Shown: piece after piece, positions 1 through 7,461 of the stretch
Numbering within the stretch: position 1 is the first letter of the stretch
Layout of the letters: the number at the start of each line of letters is the position of its first letter
Assembly: GCA_965659595.1 (NCBI GenBank)
Contig: CBFHWN010000003.1
Coordinates: 10,173-74,172 of the forward strand
Origin: Casp-actino8 sp965659595
GTDB taxonomy: Bacteria; Actinomycetota; Acidimicrobiia; Acidimicrobiales; Ilumatobacteraceae
Direction of reading: 5' to 3'
DNA length: 64,000 nucleotides
The notes under the pieces: generated by a model
Seen by the model: the letters and a program-made list of their open reading frames with translations, nothing else
What the model was told of the DNA's origin: nothing
The model's database searches: none
Program-made: the position numbers and the translations under genes

Positions 1-231
1 CTCGCCAGTCATCTCGAGATCGTGTGTCGACAGATCGGTGTCGACGTCGACGAACACTGCGCCGGGCACGTGACCGTCTTGGTAGACCCGTCGAGCATCA
101 CGGCCGTCGAGGTACCAACGGACGTCGGCGACGACGACATGGATCGAGGGTTCGGCGAGCAGACGGTCGACGTCGTCGATCGACACGAATGGTGGAATCG
201 TCACCTCGTCGTACGCGCTCAAGAACCCCAT
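1..231 (-). CDS. Rhodanese-like sulfurtransferase, N-terminal part
   Basis: The gene runs off the left edge, so only the first 77 codons are present. The translation starts MGFLSAYDEV and contains the rhodanese features IDDVDRLL, ADVRWYLDG and GHVPGAVFVDVDTDL, which is the typical opening of a thiosulfate/3-mercaptopyruvate sulfurtransferase domain. The family moves sulfane sulfur to a thiol acceptor through a cysteine that would lie beyond the edge, so activity cannot be judged. It diverges from the DsbB-like gene, with 31 bp between the two start codons. The ATG at 231 is the first start in frame and has no evident ribosome binding site. Confidence 0.85.
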   Translation of the reverse strand, partial: MGFLSAYDEVTIPPFVSIDDVDRLLAEPSIHVVVADVRWYLDGRDARRVYQDGHVPGAVFVDVDTDLSTHDLEMTGE

Positions 232-249
232 CTTCGCACCGGCCGACGG

Positions 250-255
250 CATACT
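250..255 (+). promoter_or_regulatory. Putative -10 hexamer of the dsbB-like gene
   Basis: CATACT ends 7 nt before the ATG at 263, and there is no Shine-Dalgarno sequence. This fits the NANNNT / leaderless arrangement seen across the window, although the first base is not T. Confidence 0.35.
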
Positions 256-262
256 GGAAGTG

Positions 263-844
263 ATGGACGTCCAGTCGATGGAGCTCTTCTCGTCGATGCT
301 GGCGATCGTGGCGGCCGCTGGAATCGTCGTGGTCATCGGCGCTCGAGTCCTGACCCCGGTGTGGGCTTTCGCCCGTCAGTTGAGCGCAGGTCTCCACGGA
401 GTATCCACGTGGCTGGCCTGGTTGGTAGCCGCGGCTTCCACGGCTGGGAGTCTCTACTTCAGCGAAGTGGCCGACTACGTGCCATGTCGGTTGTGCTGGT
501 TCCAACGCATCTGCATGTATCCGCTCGCCGGCATCTTGTTGGTCGGCGCTTTCCGGCGAGATCGAAGCGTGAAGTGGTACGCGCTGCCGTTGGCGGTGGC
601 TGGTCTCGCAGTGTCGACATATCACTACGTCATCGAATGGAAGCCATCTCTTGGTGACGGAGCCTGTTCGGTCGGACCGTCATGTACCGACATCTGGTTC
701 CGGGAGTTGGGTTTCGTGACCCTGGCCTTCATGGCGTGGGCCGGATTCGCCGTGATGCTCACTTTGTTGTTCGTCACACCTGCAACGTCGACCTCGGTCG
801 ACGACCATGAAGACGGGAACCTGACCCCTGCGATCACCGACTGA
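263..844 (+). CDS. DsbB/BdbC-like disulfide bond formation protein
   Basis: This is a polytopic membrane protein of 193 residues. It carries the two cysteine pairs of the DsbB family: C75-x2-C78 (PCRLCW, followed by QRICMYP) and C135/C141 in an extracytoplasmic loop. DsbB reoxidises a DsbA-type thiol oxidase and passes electrons to quinone. An extra N-terminal transmembrane segment (about residues 12-30) precedes the usual four helices. ATG 263 is preferred over GTG 260 because of the upstream hexamer spacing. The next gene is a thioredoxin-fold protein, so the two probably act together on exported thiols. Confidence 0.85.
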   Translation: MDVQSMELFSSMLAIVAAAGIVVVIGARVLTPVWAFARQLSAGLHGVSTWLAWLVAAASTAGSLYFSEVADYVPCRLCWFQRICMYPLAGILLVGAFRRDRSVKWYALPLAVAGLAVSTYHYVIEWKPSLGDGACSVGPSCTDIWFRELGFVTLAFMAWAGFAVMLTLLFVTPATSTSVDDHEDGNLTPAITD

Positions 845-885
845 GTGGGTAAACAAGAGAGTGCCCGTTCCTCCAGGAGACGACG

Positions 886-1569
886 ATGACGACCAAGTCA
901 GCAAAGAATCAGAAGAAGAACTCGAACAACACCCGGCTCGTGGTGGGCGCGGTGGTCCTGGCCATCGTGGTGGCGCTCGTGGTGGCCGTCGTTGCAGGAG
1001 GTGGTTCGTCCGACGACGACGTTGCTCCCGCGACGACGTCGCCGATCCCGGTCGTTCCGGGTGGGGCCGCCGAGAGCCAGCCGGTGGTGGTGGACGGAAC
1101 CGCTCTCGTTCCACTCGCCGACGAGAACGCCGATCCAGCAGTCGGAACGACACCCCCAGCGCTGTCGGGAGCCTCCTTCGACGGCAGCTCGCTTTCGGTC
1201 ACACCTGGTCAAGATGGTGACGTCCTGCTCGTCTTCCTCGCTCATTGGTGTCCACACTGCAATGCCGAGATTCCCGTCTTGCTGGACTGGCAGGCAAGTG
1301 GGTTGATGCCCGAGGGATTGTCGGTGGTCGGAATCAGCACCGCGGTGAGCGCCGATCGCCCCAACTATCCGCCATCCAACTGGATAGTGAGTAAGGGTTG
1401 GACGTGGCCGGTCATGGCCGACTCGGTCGATCAGGCTGCAGCGGCCTACGGCGTGAGCGGTTATCCATTCATGGTTTTGGTGGGTGCCGACGGAACCGTG
1501 AAGGGTCGGACCTCCGGTGAGAAGGGACTCGAGTCCCTCGACGGCTGGGTCACATCGACCCTCGGCTGA
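886..1569 (+). CDS. Membrane-anchored TlpA-like thioredoxin-fold protein
   Basis: The 227-residue protein has a short basic cytoplasmic N-terminus, one transmembrane helix (about 19-38), a Ser/Thr/Pro-rich linker and a C-terminal thioredoxin fold. The active site is WCPHC (C122, C125) and the cis-proline segment is SGYPFM. TlpA-type proteins act as extracytoplasmic thiol-disulfide reductases or oxidases. The dsbB-like gene lies 41 bp upstream on the same strand, which suggests a DsbA-like partner. The start is supported by an AGGAG ribosome binding site 6 nt before the ATG, in contrast to the leaderless neighbours. Confidence 0.85.
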   Translation: MTTKSAKNQKKNSNNTRLVVGAVVLAIVVALVVAVVAGGGSSDDDVAPATTSPIPVVPGGAAESQPVVVDGTALVPLADENADPAVGTTPPALSGASFDGSSLSVTPGQDGDVLLVFLAHWCPHCNAEIPVLLDWQASGLMPEGLSVVGISTAVSADRPNYPPSNWIVSKGWTWPVMADSVDQAAAAYGVSGYPFMVLVGADGTVKGRTSGEKGLESLDGWVTSTLG

Positions 1570-1577
1570 CCGTCGCC

Positions 1578-1583
1578 TACGGT
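1578..1583 (+). promoter_or_regulatory. -10 hexamer, leaderless start of the MazG-like gene
   Basis: TACGGT ends 6 nt before GTG 1590 and there is no ribosome binding site. Confidence 0.55.
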
Positions 1584-1589
1584 GGCCTC

Positions 1590-1871
1590 GTGGACCTTGG
1601 CGAACTCCAGCGGATCATCGGAGAAACCTTTGGGGAACGCGATCGAGCTCGTGGAGTTCCGTCGACCGTTGCCTGGTTGACCGAAGAAGTGGGCGAACTG
1701 GCGCAGGCGGTGCGCAAGGGTTCGCACGATGATCGGGTGCACGAATTCGGCGACGTGATCGCCTGGGTGGCGTCACTCGCCAACCAGATGGGAGTCGACT
1801 TGTCCGAAGCGGCCTCCCGCTACGCCGAGGGCTGCCCGCGGTGTGCATCGCGCCCGTGCGCGTGTGCGTGA
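1590..1871 (+). CDS. MazG-like nucleotide pyrophosphohydrolase
   Basis: This 93-residue protein has the MazG helix motif EEVGELAQAV (about residues 31-40) and a downstream EFGDVIAW segment that supplies the second metal-binding acidic pair. Members hydrolyse non-canonical or surplus (d)NTPs to monophosphates. The C-terminus ends in a cysteine cluster, CPRC followed by PCAC, which looks like a small zinc knuckle. The GTG start is chosen because MDLGELQRIIG is the usual family beginning and a TANNNT hexamer sits at the right distance. The substrate is unknown. Confidence 0.8.
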   Translation: MDLGELQRIIGETFGERDRARGVPSTVAWLTEEVGELAQAVRKGSHDDRVHEFGDVIAWVASLANQMGVDLSEAASRYAEGCPRCASRPCACA

Positions 1872-1897
1872 CGGCCGAGCCGTTCACAGCCCACGAG

Positions 1898-1903
1898 TAG
1901 GGT
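1898..1903 (+). promoter_or_regulatory. -10 hexamer, leaderless start of the M14 peptidase gene
   Basis: TAGGGT ends 7 nt before ATG 1911. No Shine-Dalgarno sequence lies between. Confidence 0.55.
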
Positions 1904-1910
1904 CACGGCG

Positions 1911-3605
1911 ATGTCCTTCGATCCGGTGACCTACGACTTCGATCGTTTCCTCCGCTACGACGACATGGTCGCCTGGCTGCACGACATTGCGTCTCGACGG
2001 CCTGATCTCGTCACTCTCGAGACTTACGGTCACTCGTACGAAGGGCGCAAGCTATGGGTGGTTTCGATCACCGATTCGTCGACCGGATCTCACGATTCGA
2101 AACCCGCTCACTGGGTCGACGCCAACATCCATGCCGTCGAGGTGACCGGTGGAGTGGCGGCTCTGCATCTGATTCACCATCTGGTGCGTGGCGCCGAAGC
2201 CGGCGATCCTCTGGTGACCGAAGCACTTCGCACGCGAACTTTCTATGTCGCGCCACGGGTCAACCCCGACGGCGTGGAAGCCGCCTTGGCCGACCGCCCG
2301 CGGTTCCATCGCTCCAGCGTCCGTTCGTGGCCCTGGACCGACGGCCACCGTTGGCCAGGACTTCATGCCGAAGACGTGGATGGCGACGGTCGCATCCTCA
2401 CGATGCGCATCGCCGATCCGAACGGTGCCTGGGTCGAACATCCCGACGACCCGCGAGTGATGATTTCGGTTCCGCTCGACGGGCTCACCGATCGTCCGCG
2501 GTATCGATTGCTCACCGAGGGTCGCGTGGTCGACTTCGATGGTTTCACGATCCCCACACCCCGTGATCCTTCGGGACTCGATCTCAATCGCAATTTCCCG
2601 GCCGGCTGGTCGACCACCGTCACCGGCTCGGGCGACCATCCGATGTCGGAACCCGAGATCGACGCACTCGTTCGCGCCGTGCGAGCACGGACCAACGTGT
2701 GCGGCTACAACGCCTACCACACCTTCGGTGGTGTACTACTTCGCCCGTCGAGCACGAAGGCCGACTCATCGTTACCACCGGTCGACGTCTGGACGTGGAA
2801 CGAGTTCGGAAAACGTGGAACCGAACTGACGGGCTACAAGGTGCACTCGGTGTACGAGGACTTCACGTGGGACAAGTCCGATGTGATGAGTGGTGCTGGT
2901 GACGACTGGGCCTACGAGCATCTTGGTGTCTTTTCATGGACGACCGAGTTCTGGGACGTGATCCATCACGCGACAGGAGAGCGTGCTCACACCTTCATTT
3001 GGTACGAAGGGCCGACTCCCGAGCAAGAACTTGCGGTCGCTCGCTGGACCGACATCCACGCACCAGGTTCGTACGTTTCGTGGCGAACGTTCGATCACCC
3101 CGATCTCGGCTCGGTCGAGATCGGAGGCTGCGACGTCTTCCACACGTGGACCAACCCACCTCTGTCGTGGTTGAAGACAGAAGTCATGCCGCATGCCGAG
3201 TTTGCCGTGCATCAGGCGCTCGCATCCCCTTGCCTCGCTATCGGCGAGCTGTCGGTCGAGTCTCTCGGAGCCAATACGTGGCGCGTAGGCCTTGGTGTGG
3301 CCAACACGGGTTGGTTGCCGACCGATGTGAGTGCGCTGGCCCGCAAGAGCGCGTTGGTTCTACCGACGACGGCCGAGATCCGAGTACCGAACGGCCAGGT
3401 GGTCGGTGCACCGGCTCGTGTGAAACTCGGACAACTGGAAGGACGTGCCGCATTCCGACTCAACGGTGGGGCCATGTCCGACGGAACACCCGACCGAGTT
3501 CGCCACGAATGGATCGTGTCGGCGGCGGCCGGGACCGAAGTCGAAGTCGACGTGCGGCATGCGCGTGCCGGTCGAACGACTGGCCGTGTGGTGTTGGAAG
3601 GCTGA
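1911..3605 (+). CDS. M14-family zinc carboxypeptidase-like protein
   Basis: The 564-residue protein has the M14 signature. The zinc ligands HxxE are H74 and E77 (NIHAVEV), the substrate-binding segment is GLDLNRNFP, a later His lies in AYHTFGG, and the catalytic Glu is probably in WTTEFWD. A C-terminal all-beta region (about residues 440-564) follows the peptidase domain. No signal peptide is visible, so the enzyme appears cytoplasmic, which is less usual for M14. The family removes C-terminal residues or cleaves gamma-D-Glu links in cell-wall peptides. The substrate here cannot be told. Confidence 0.85.
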   Translation: MSFDPVTYDFDRFLRYDDMVAWLHDIASRRPDLVTLETYGHSYEGRKLWVVSITDSSTGSHDSKPAHWVDANIHAVEVTGGVAALHLIHHLVRGAEAGDPLVTEALRTRTFYVAPRVNPDGVEAALADRPRFHRSSVRSWPWTDGHRWPGLHAEDVDGDGRILTMRIADPNGAWVEHPDDPRVMISVPLDGLTDRPRYRLLTEGRVVDFDGFTIPTPRDPSGLDLNRNFPAGWSTTVTGSGDHPMSEPEIDALVRAVRARTNVCGYNAYHTFGGVLLRPSSTKADSSLPPVDVWTWNEFGKRGTELTGYKVHSVYEDFTWDKSDVMSGAGDDWAYEHLGVFSWTTEFWDVIHHATGERAHTFIWYEGPTPEQELAVARWTDIHAPGSYVSWRTFDHPDLGSVEIGGCDVFHTWTNPPLSWLKTEVMPHAEFAVHQALASPCLAIGELSVESLGANTWRVGLGVANTGWLPTDVSALARKSALVLPTTAEIRVPNGQVVGAPARVKLGQLEGRAAFRLNGGAMSDGTPDRVRHEWIVSAAAGTEVEVDVRHARAGRTTGRVVLEG

Positions 3606-3610
3606 TCGTC

Positions 3611-5005
3611 GTGCCGGTCGACGAATTCGAAGACGATTTCGTCGATGACGACGACGATTTCGTCGACGACGATTTCGATGACACGTCGACGGAGAGCAGC
3701 ACCTACTCGGTTTCGGAATTAGCCGGAACCATCAACGACGTATTGGAAGAATCCTTCGACGAGGGCGTCTGGGTGTGGGGTGAGATCACCGGCCTCAGCA
3801 ACAAAGGCGGTCATGCTTACTTCACGCTCGTCGAACAATTGAAGGACGGCAAGCGCGCGCAACTGAACGTCAATCTCTGGCGTGGCGAGTTCAACAAGAT
3901 CCGGCCGATTCTCATGAAGAGCGGAGTCACCCTCGAGAACGGATTGAGGGTGCGTGTCTACGGCGAGCTCGATTTCTATGCGCCATTCGGGAAGCTTTCG
4001 CTCGTCATGCGCGGTATCGATCCCCGATTCACCCTCGGCGACATCGCAATGCAACGCGACGAGTTGATTCGCAAATTGCGGGAGTCCGGCGATTACGACC
4101 GCAACAGGGGACTCGACTGGAGTCCGGTGCCGTTGCGAGTGGGTGTGGTGACGAGTGGAAGCAGTGCTGCTTGGGCCGATTTCACGCACGAGATCGAACG
4201 CAGCCAACTCGGTTTCGACCTTCGACTGGCCGACGTGACCGTACAAGGTGACAACGCAGTGTCGCAGGTGAGCAGGGCGATCGAAGCCCTGGGCCGTCGA
4301 TTCGACATCGACGTGATCGCCGTGATCCGTGGCGGAGGAAGTCGAGCCGAATTGTCGACCTTCGACGCCGAAGCGATTGCAGTCGCCATCGCCCGCTCTT
4401 CGATTCCGGTGGTGACTGGTATCGGCCACGAAATCGACACCAGCGTCGCCGATGAAGTTGCGCATCGTCGCTACAAGACTCCGACGGCGTGTGCGGCCGG
4501 ACTGGTTGAAAGGGTTCAGGCTTTCGTCGATCGAACCGAAGAGACGTGGCGGGAGATCGCGCGCTCGTCGTCTGATCATCTCGACGACAGCGCGAGTTCG
4601 CTCACCGAACTCACCCATCTCATCGCCGGTCGCACCAGGAATGCCCTGGTACGGGCTGATGATCGGCTGGTTCAGCGACGCCTTCGCCTCGTGTCGTCGT
4701 CCCGTGGCTCGGTCACGACGGCGGCAACGGTTCTCATGGCCCATGGCGACACCCTTCGTCGTCGTGCTCCTGCGGTAGTGACGGAGCATCTTCGACGACT
4801 CGGAGAATTCGAGACGAGAACTCGTCTCCTCGACCCCCGAGAGCTCATGAGGCGTGGTTGGTCGGTGACGCGATCCGCCTCCGGCCGGGTGATCCGGTCG
4901 TCGGGCGATGTGCATCCGGGTGACGAAATCGTGACCCAGATCGTCGACGGATCGTTCACGAGTACCGTGTCGGAAGCACCGACCGACGAGGGGAGATCCC
5001 GATGA
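3611..5005 (+). CDS. xseA: Exodeoxyribonuclease VII large subunit
   Basis: XseA combines with XseB into exonuclease VII, which degrades single-stranded DNA. The N-terminal OB-fold begins at about TYSVSELAGTIN and contains VWVWGEITG and HAYFTL. The catalytic part includes VAVIRGGGSRAEL and TGIGHEIDTS. The GTG at 3611 gives 464 residues. The open frame extends further upstream but lies inside the M14 gene. The first 30 or so residues are almost all Asp, Phe, Val and Glu, an acidic extension not expected in the family. It overlaps xseB by 4 bp (ATGA), so the subunits are translationally coupled. Confidence 0.93.
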   Translation: MPVDEFEDDFVDDDDDFVDDDFDDTSTESSTYSVSELAGTINDVLEESFDEGVWVWGEITGLSNKGGHAYFTLVEQLKDGKRAQLNVNLWRGEFNKIRPILMKSGVTLENGLRVRVYGELDFYAPFGKLSLVMRGIDPRFTLGDIAMQRDELIRKLRESGDYDRNRGLDWSPVPLRVGVVTSGSSAAWADFTHEIERSQLGFDLRLADVTVQGDNAVSQVSRAIEALGRRFDIDVIAVIRGGGSRAELSTFDAEAIAVAIARSSIPVVTGIGHEIDTSVADEVAHRRYKTPTACAAGLVERVQAFVDRTEETWREIARSSSDHLDDSASSLTELTHLIAGRTRNALVRADDRLVQRRLRLVSSSRGSVTTAATVLMAHGDTLRRRAPAVVTEHLRRLGEFETRTRLLDPRELMRRGWSVTRSASGRVIRSSGDVHPGDEIVTQIVDGSFTSTVSEAPTDEGRSR

Positions 5006-5229
5006 GCAAGAAGACCGCGGCCTCTGGGGACTCCGTCGACGACATCGGGTACGCGGCTGCCTTGGAAGAACTCGAGAACATCCTCGCTGAACTCGAGGAG
5101 AGCGACGTCGACGTCGACGTCTTGGCCGAGCGAGTCGCCCGTGCCTCCGAACTCATTCGCGTGTGTCGTGAGCGCATTGGGAACGCCAAGATGCAGATCG
5201 AAAAGGTGGTGGCCGGCCTCGAGGACTGA
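5002..5229 (+). CDS. xseB: Exodeoxyribonuclease VII small subunit
   Basis: The 75-residue protein has the XseB pattern: YAAALEELENILAELE, a central acidic stretch, then LAERVARASELIRVCRERI and a short tail. The length is typical. It forms a helical hairpin that assembles several copies around XseA. The ATG overlaps the xseA stop codon. Confidence 0.95.
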   Translation: MSKKTAASGDSVDDIGYAAALEELENILAELEESDVDVDVLAERVARASELIRVCRERIGNAKMQIEKVVAGLED

Positions 5230-5253
5230 TGTTCTTCGTCGTCGGAGTCCCCC

Positions 5254-5259
5254 TAGCCT
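5254..5259 (+). promoter_or_regulatory. -10 hexamer, leaderless start of the polyprenyl synthase gene
   Basis: TAGCCT ends 6 nt before GTG 5266, so the predicted first transcribed base is at or next to the start codon. Confidence 0.6.
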
Positions 5260-5265
5260 GACGAG

Positions 5266-6327
5266 GTGGCATCGGTCCCCCCGCCGTCTCTCATCGACAT
5301 CGCGCGTCGTGTGGAATCTCGCCTCGATGCGGTACTCCGTGACGAAGAGGATCGTTGGTCGGCCTTCGATCTCGATCTCGCGTCTCCGGTCGCCGAGATA
5401 CGCCGATTGATCGGTGCCGGCGGGAAGCGACTGCGTCCGGCTTTTTGTCAGTGGGGATTCGTGGGAGCCGGAGGCGCGATCGACGATCCGCGAATTGTCG
5501 ACGCCGGCGCAGCGCTCGAACTTCTCCACGCATTCGCTCTGTTCCACGACGACGTCATGGACGGTGCATCCACCCGCCGCGGCGAACCGGTGACTCATGA
5601 GGTCTTCGCCGAACGGCATCGTGAACATGGGGGGAGTGGTGAGTCGCGTCGGTACGGCGACGGCATGGCGATTCTGGTGGGTGATCTGACGTTCGTGTTC
5701 AGTGATCGTCTGCTCGACGGCGTGTCGTCCGAGGCTCGTGTGATCTGGCACGAACTCCGCATCGAGTTGAACGTCGGCCAACTTCTCGACCTGATGGGTT
5801 CTGCTCATCACGATCGGCGCCGTGACAAGGCCGAGCGCATCTGCCGCTACAAGAGCGGCAAGTACACCGTCGAACGACCGTTGCATCTCGGTGCAGCGAT
5901 CGCCGCCTCCGATTCGGTGTCCACTCTTCTGCCCGCCTTGAGTTCGTACGGCCTTCCACTCGGTGATGCGTTTCAGATGCGCGACGACGTCATGGGAGCT
6001 TTCGGTGATCCGGCGGTGACCGGTAAGCCGGTCGGCGATGATTTGCGAGAAGGAAAGCCGACCCCATTGCTCGCCATCGCCGTCGAGCGAGCCGACCCGG
6101 CTCAGCGAGCCATCCTTGACCGGGTGGGTCGATCCGTGCTCGACGATCGTGATGTCGAAGCGGTCCAGGATGTCATCGTCGCGTGCGGGGCCCTGGCCGA
6201 AATGGAGGCGACGATCGAACGCCTCGCCACGGAAGCTGTGGCGGCCCTCGATTCGATCGAGTTGGCAGGTTCGGCTCGTTCGGAGTTGATCGCCCTGGCC
6301 GATTACGTGACCCGTCGCCAGGACTGA
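5266..6327 (+). CDS. Polyprenyl (geranylgeranyl-type) diphosphate synthase
   Basis: This 353-residue trans-prenyltransferase joins isopentenyl diphosphate to an allylic diphosphate. It shows the family motifs GGKRLRPAF, the first Asp-rich motif DDVMD (95-99) with the following RRGEPVTH, and the second Asp-rich motif in QMRDDVMG. The residues before the first motif are LHAFALF, with Phe and Leu rather than small residues, but chain length cannot be fixed by eye. The pathway is supplied by ispD and ispF elsewhere in the window. The product may be a carotenoid, quinone or lipid precursor. Confidence 0.9.
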   Translation: MASVPPPSLIDIARRVESRLDAVLRDEEDRWSAFDLDLASPVAEIRRLIGAGGKRLRPAFCQWGFVGAGGAIDDPRIVDAGAALELLHAFALFHDDVMDGASTRRGEPVTHEVFAERHREHGGSGESRRYGDGMAILVGDLTFVFSDRLLDGVSSEARVIWHELRIELNVGQLLDLMGSAHHDRRRDKAERICRYKSGKYTVERPLHLGAAIAASDSVSTLLPALSSYGLPLGDAFQMRDDVMGAFGDPAVTGKPVGDDLREGKPTPLLAIAVERADPAQRAILDRVGRSVLDDRDVEAVQDVIVACGALAEMEATIERLATEAVAALDSIELAGSARSELIALADYVTRRQD

Positions 6328-6355
6328 TCGCCGAGGATCGTTCGGTGCGACCCCC

Positions 6356-6361
6356 TACGAT
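6356..6361 (+). promoter_or_regulatory. -10 hexamer that decides the LysM lipoprotein start
   Basis: TACGAT ends 7 nt before GTG 6369 and overlaps the in-frame ATG at 6360. If it is the promoter, translation must begin at the GTG. Confidence 0.5.
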
Positions 6362-6368
6362 GCGAAGC

Positions 6369-6725
6369 GTGAAATCCGTCGCTTTCATGTTCGCAGTGCT
6401 GGTTCCGGTGTCGTTGGTCGGATGCGGTGGTGACGACGAGTCGGTCGACACGCTTCCATTGTTGACGGCTGCACCTACCGTGCCGGCGACGACGATCGCT
6501 CCCACGACTCTCGCCCCGGTGGCCGAGGAGTTCTACACGATTCAGCAGGGTGACACGCTCTTCGGAATCGCGCAGTCTTTCGGTGTGTCGATGTCCGATC
6601 TCATCTCGTACAACGCCATTGCCGACCCTGACGCCATTCAGGCCGGCCAGCGTCTCAAGATTCCGCCGACGGCGGGCACTACGACGACGATTCCAGTCGT
6701 CGAGTCGACGACCGCCACTCCCTGA
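6369..6725 (+). CDS. LysM-domain lipoprotein
   Basis: With the GTG start the product is 118 residues and begins with a clean lipoprotein signal, MKSVAFMF followed by a hydrophobic run and the lipobox LVGC. A Thr/Ala/Pro-rich linker follows, then one LysM module (YTIQQGDTLFGIA to LKIPP, about residues 54-100). LysM binds N-acetylglucosamine in peptidoglycan, so the protein probably sits on the outer face of the membrane and touches the cell wall. An ATG three codons upstream at 6360 is in frame, but it lies inside the presumed -10 element. Confidence 0.85.
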   Translation: MKSVAFMFAVLVPVSLVGCGGDDESVDTLPLLTAAPTVPATTIAPTTLAPVAEEFYTIQQGDTLFGIAQSFGVSMSDLISYNAIADPDAIQAGQRLKIPPTAGTTTTIPVVESTTATP

Positions 6726-6735
6726 ACGAACTTCG

Positions 6736-6741
6736 TACACT
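6736..6741 (+). promoter_or_regulatory. -10 hexamer, leaderless start of the gene at 6748
   Basis: TACACT ends 6 nt before ATG 6748. Confidence 0.55.
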
Positions 6742-6747
6742 GCATCC

Positions 6748-7458
6748 ATGGCCGATGGCGCATCGTTCTGGCCGACTCAGGACCACTGGTCGGTGAAGAT
6801 TCCCCTTCACACACCCCATCGCCGCCTTCCGGCGCTCGATGAGACAGGGTTCGTGGCCCTCAGTCCGATGCCGCTCGACGTTCCGAGCGAGGAATGGGAG
6901 TCTCTCGAATACATGGACTGGAAGAGTGGTGGTGACACCAACTTCGCTCCACTTGCGTCGGCCGATGGTGAACTCGACTGCCGTGGCTTCTGGGACAAGG
7001 GTAAGACCGACAAGGACGCGCTCTGGACGGTCAACGCCGAGAAGGCTCCGATCCTTCGCCGTTATGTCGATTCAGTTGGCGCCAATTTCGGGCGCGTCCG
7101 CATCATCAAACTCGAGCCGCAAGACCACACCACTGCGCTTCGATCGATTCATCGCGACGACAACAACCGTTTCAACCCCGACGACGAGGGTTGGGTCGTG
7201 CGTTCGTGGGTCGAGCTCACCGACCAGCCCGACAGTTACATGCTGCTCATGGACAACGATGCCGACGGTCTTCCCGATCCGGCGACCGAACGACGGGTGC
7301 CACTTCCCAAAGGTGCAAGGTTCGTGGTTGACACTCAGCGTTTGTGGCACGTCGTCGTGCACAATGCCGATCTCCCTCGCTACGCGTTGATCACCAGCTT
7401 CGAGAGCAGCCCCCGACTCGGGGAGTGGATCGACTCCCAGCGCGTCGTCTCGGTCTGA
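6748..7458 (+). CDS. Aspartyl/asparaginyl hydroxylase-like 2OG-Fe(II) oxygenase
   Basis: The 236-residue protein has a cupin-like pattern that fits 2-oxoglutarate/Fe(II) oxygenases: the HxD pair in SIHRDDNNRF and a distal His in RLWHVVVHN. A basic residue near DLPRYAL could hold the 2-oxoglutarate carboxylate. Family members hydroxylate proteins or small molecules, and the substrate cannot be inferred. The N-terminal 60 residues show no signal peptide. The gene stands alone and converges on the ethylmalonyl-CoA mutase gene with 3 bp between the two stop codons. Confidence 0.65.
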   Translation: MADGASFWPTQDHWSVKIPLHTPHRRLPALDETGFVALSPMPLDVPSEEWESLEYMDWKSGGDTNFAPLASADGELDCRGFWDKGKTDKDALWTVNAEKAPILRRYVDSVGANFGRVRIIKLEPQDHTTALRSIHRDDNNRFNPDDEGWVVRSWVELTDQPDSYMLLMDNDADGLPDPATERRVPLPKGARFVVDTQRLWHVVVHNADLPRYALITSFESSPRLGEWIDSQRVVSV

Positions 7459-7461
7459 ACG

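Noticed and set aside
2936..3610. A longer xseA start inside the M14 peptidase gene
   Set aside because: The extra 225 residues are out-of-frame peptidase coding sequence. The intergenic GTG at 3611 is the plausible start.
3719..4915. 398-codon minus-strand frame inside xseA
   Set aside because: It is a shadow of the xseA coding frame, with composition dominated by Arg, His and Thr and no family features.
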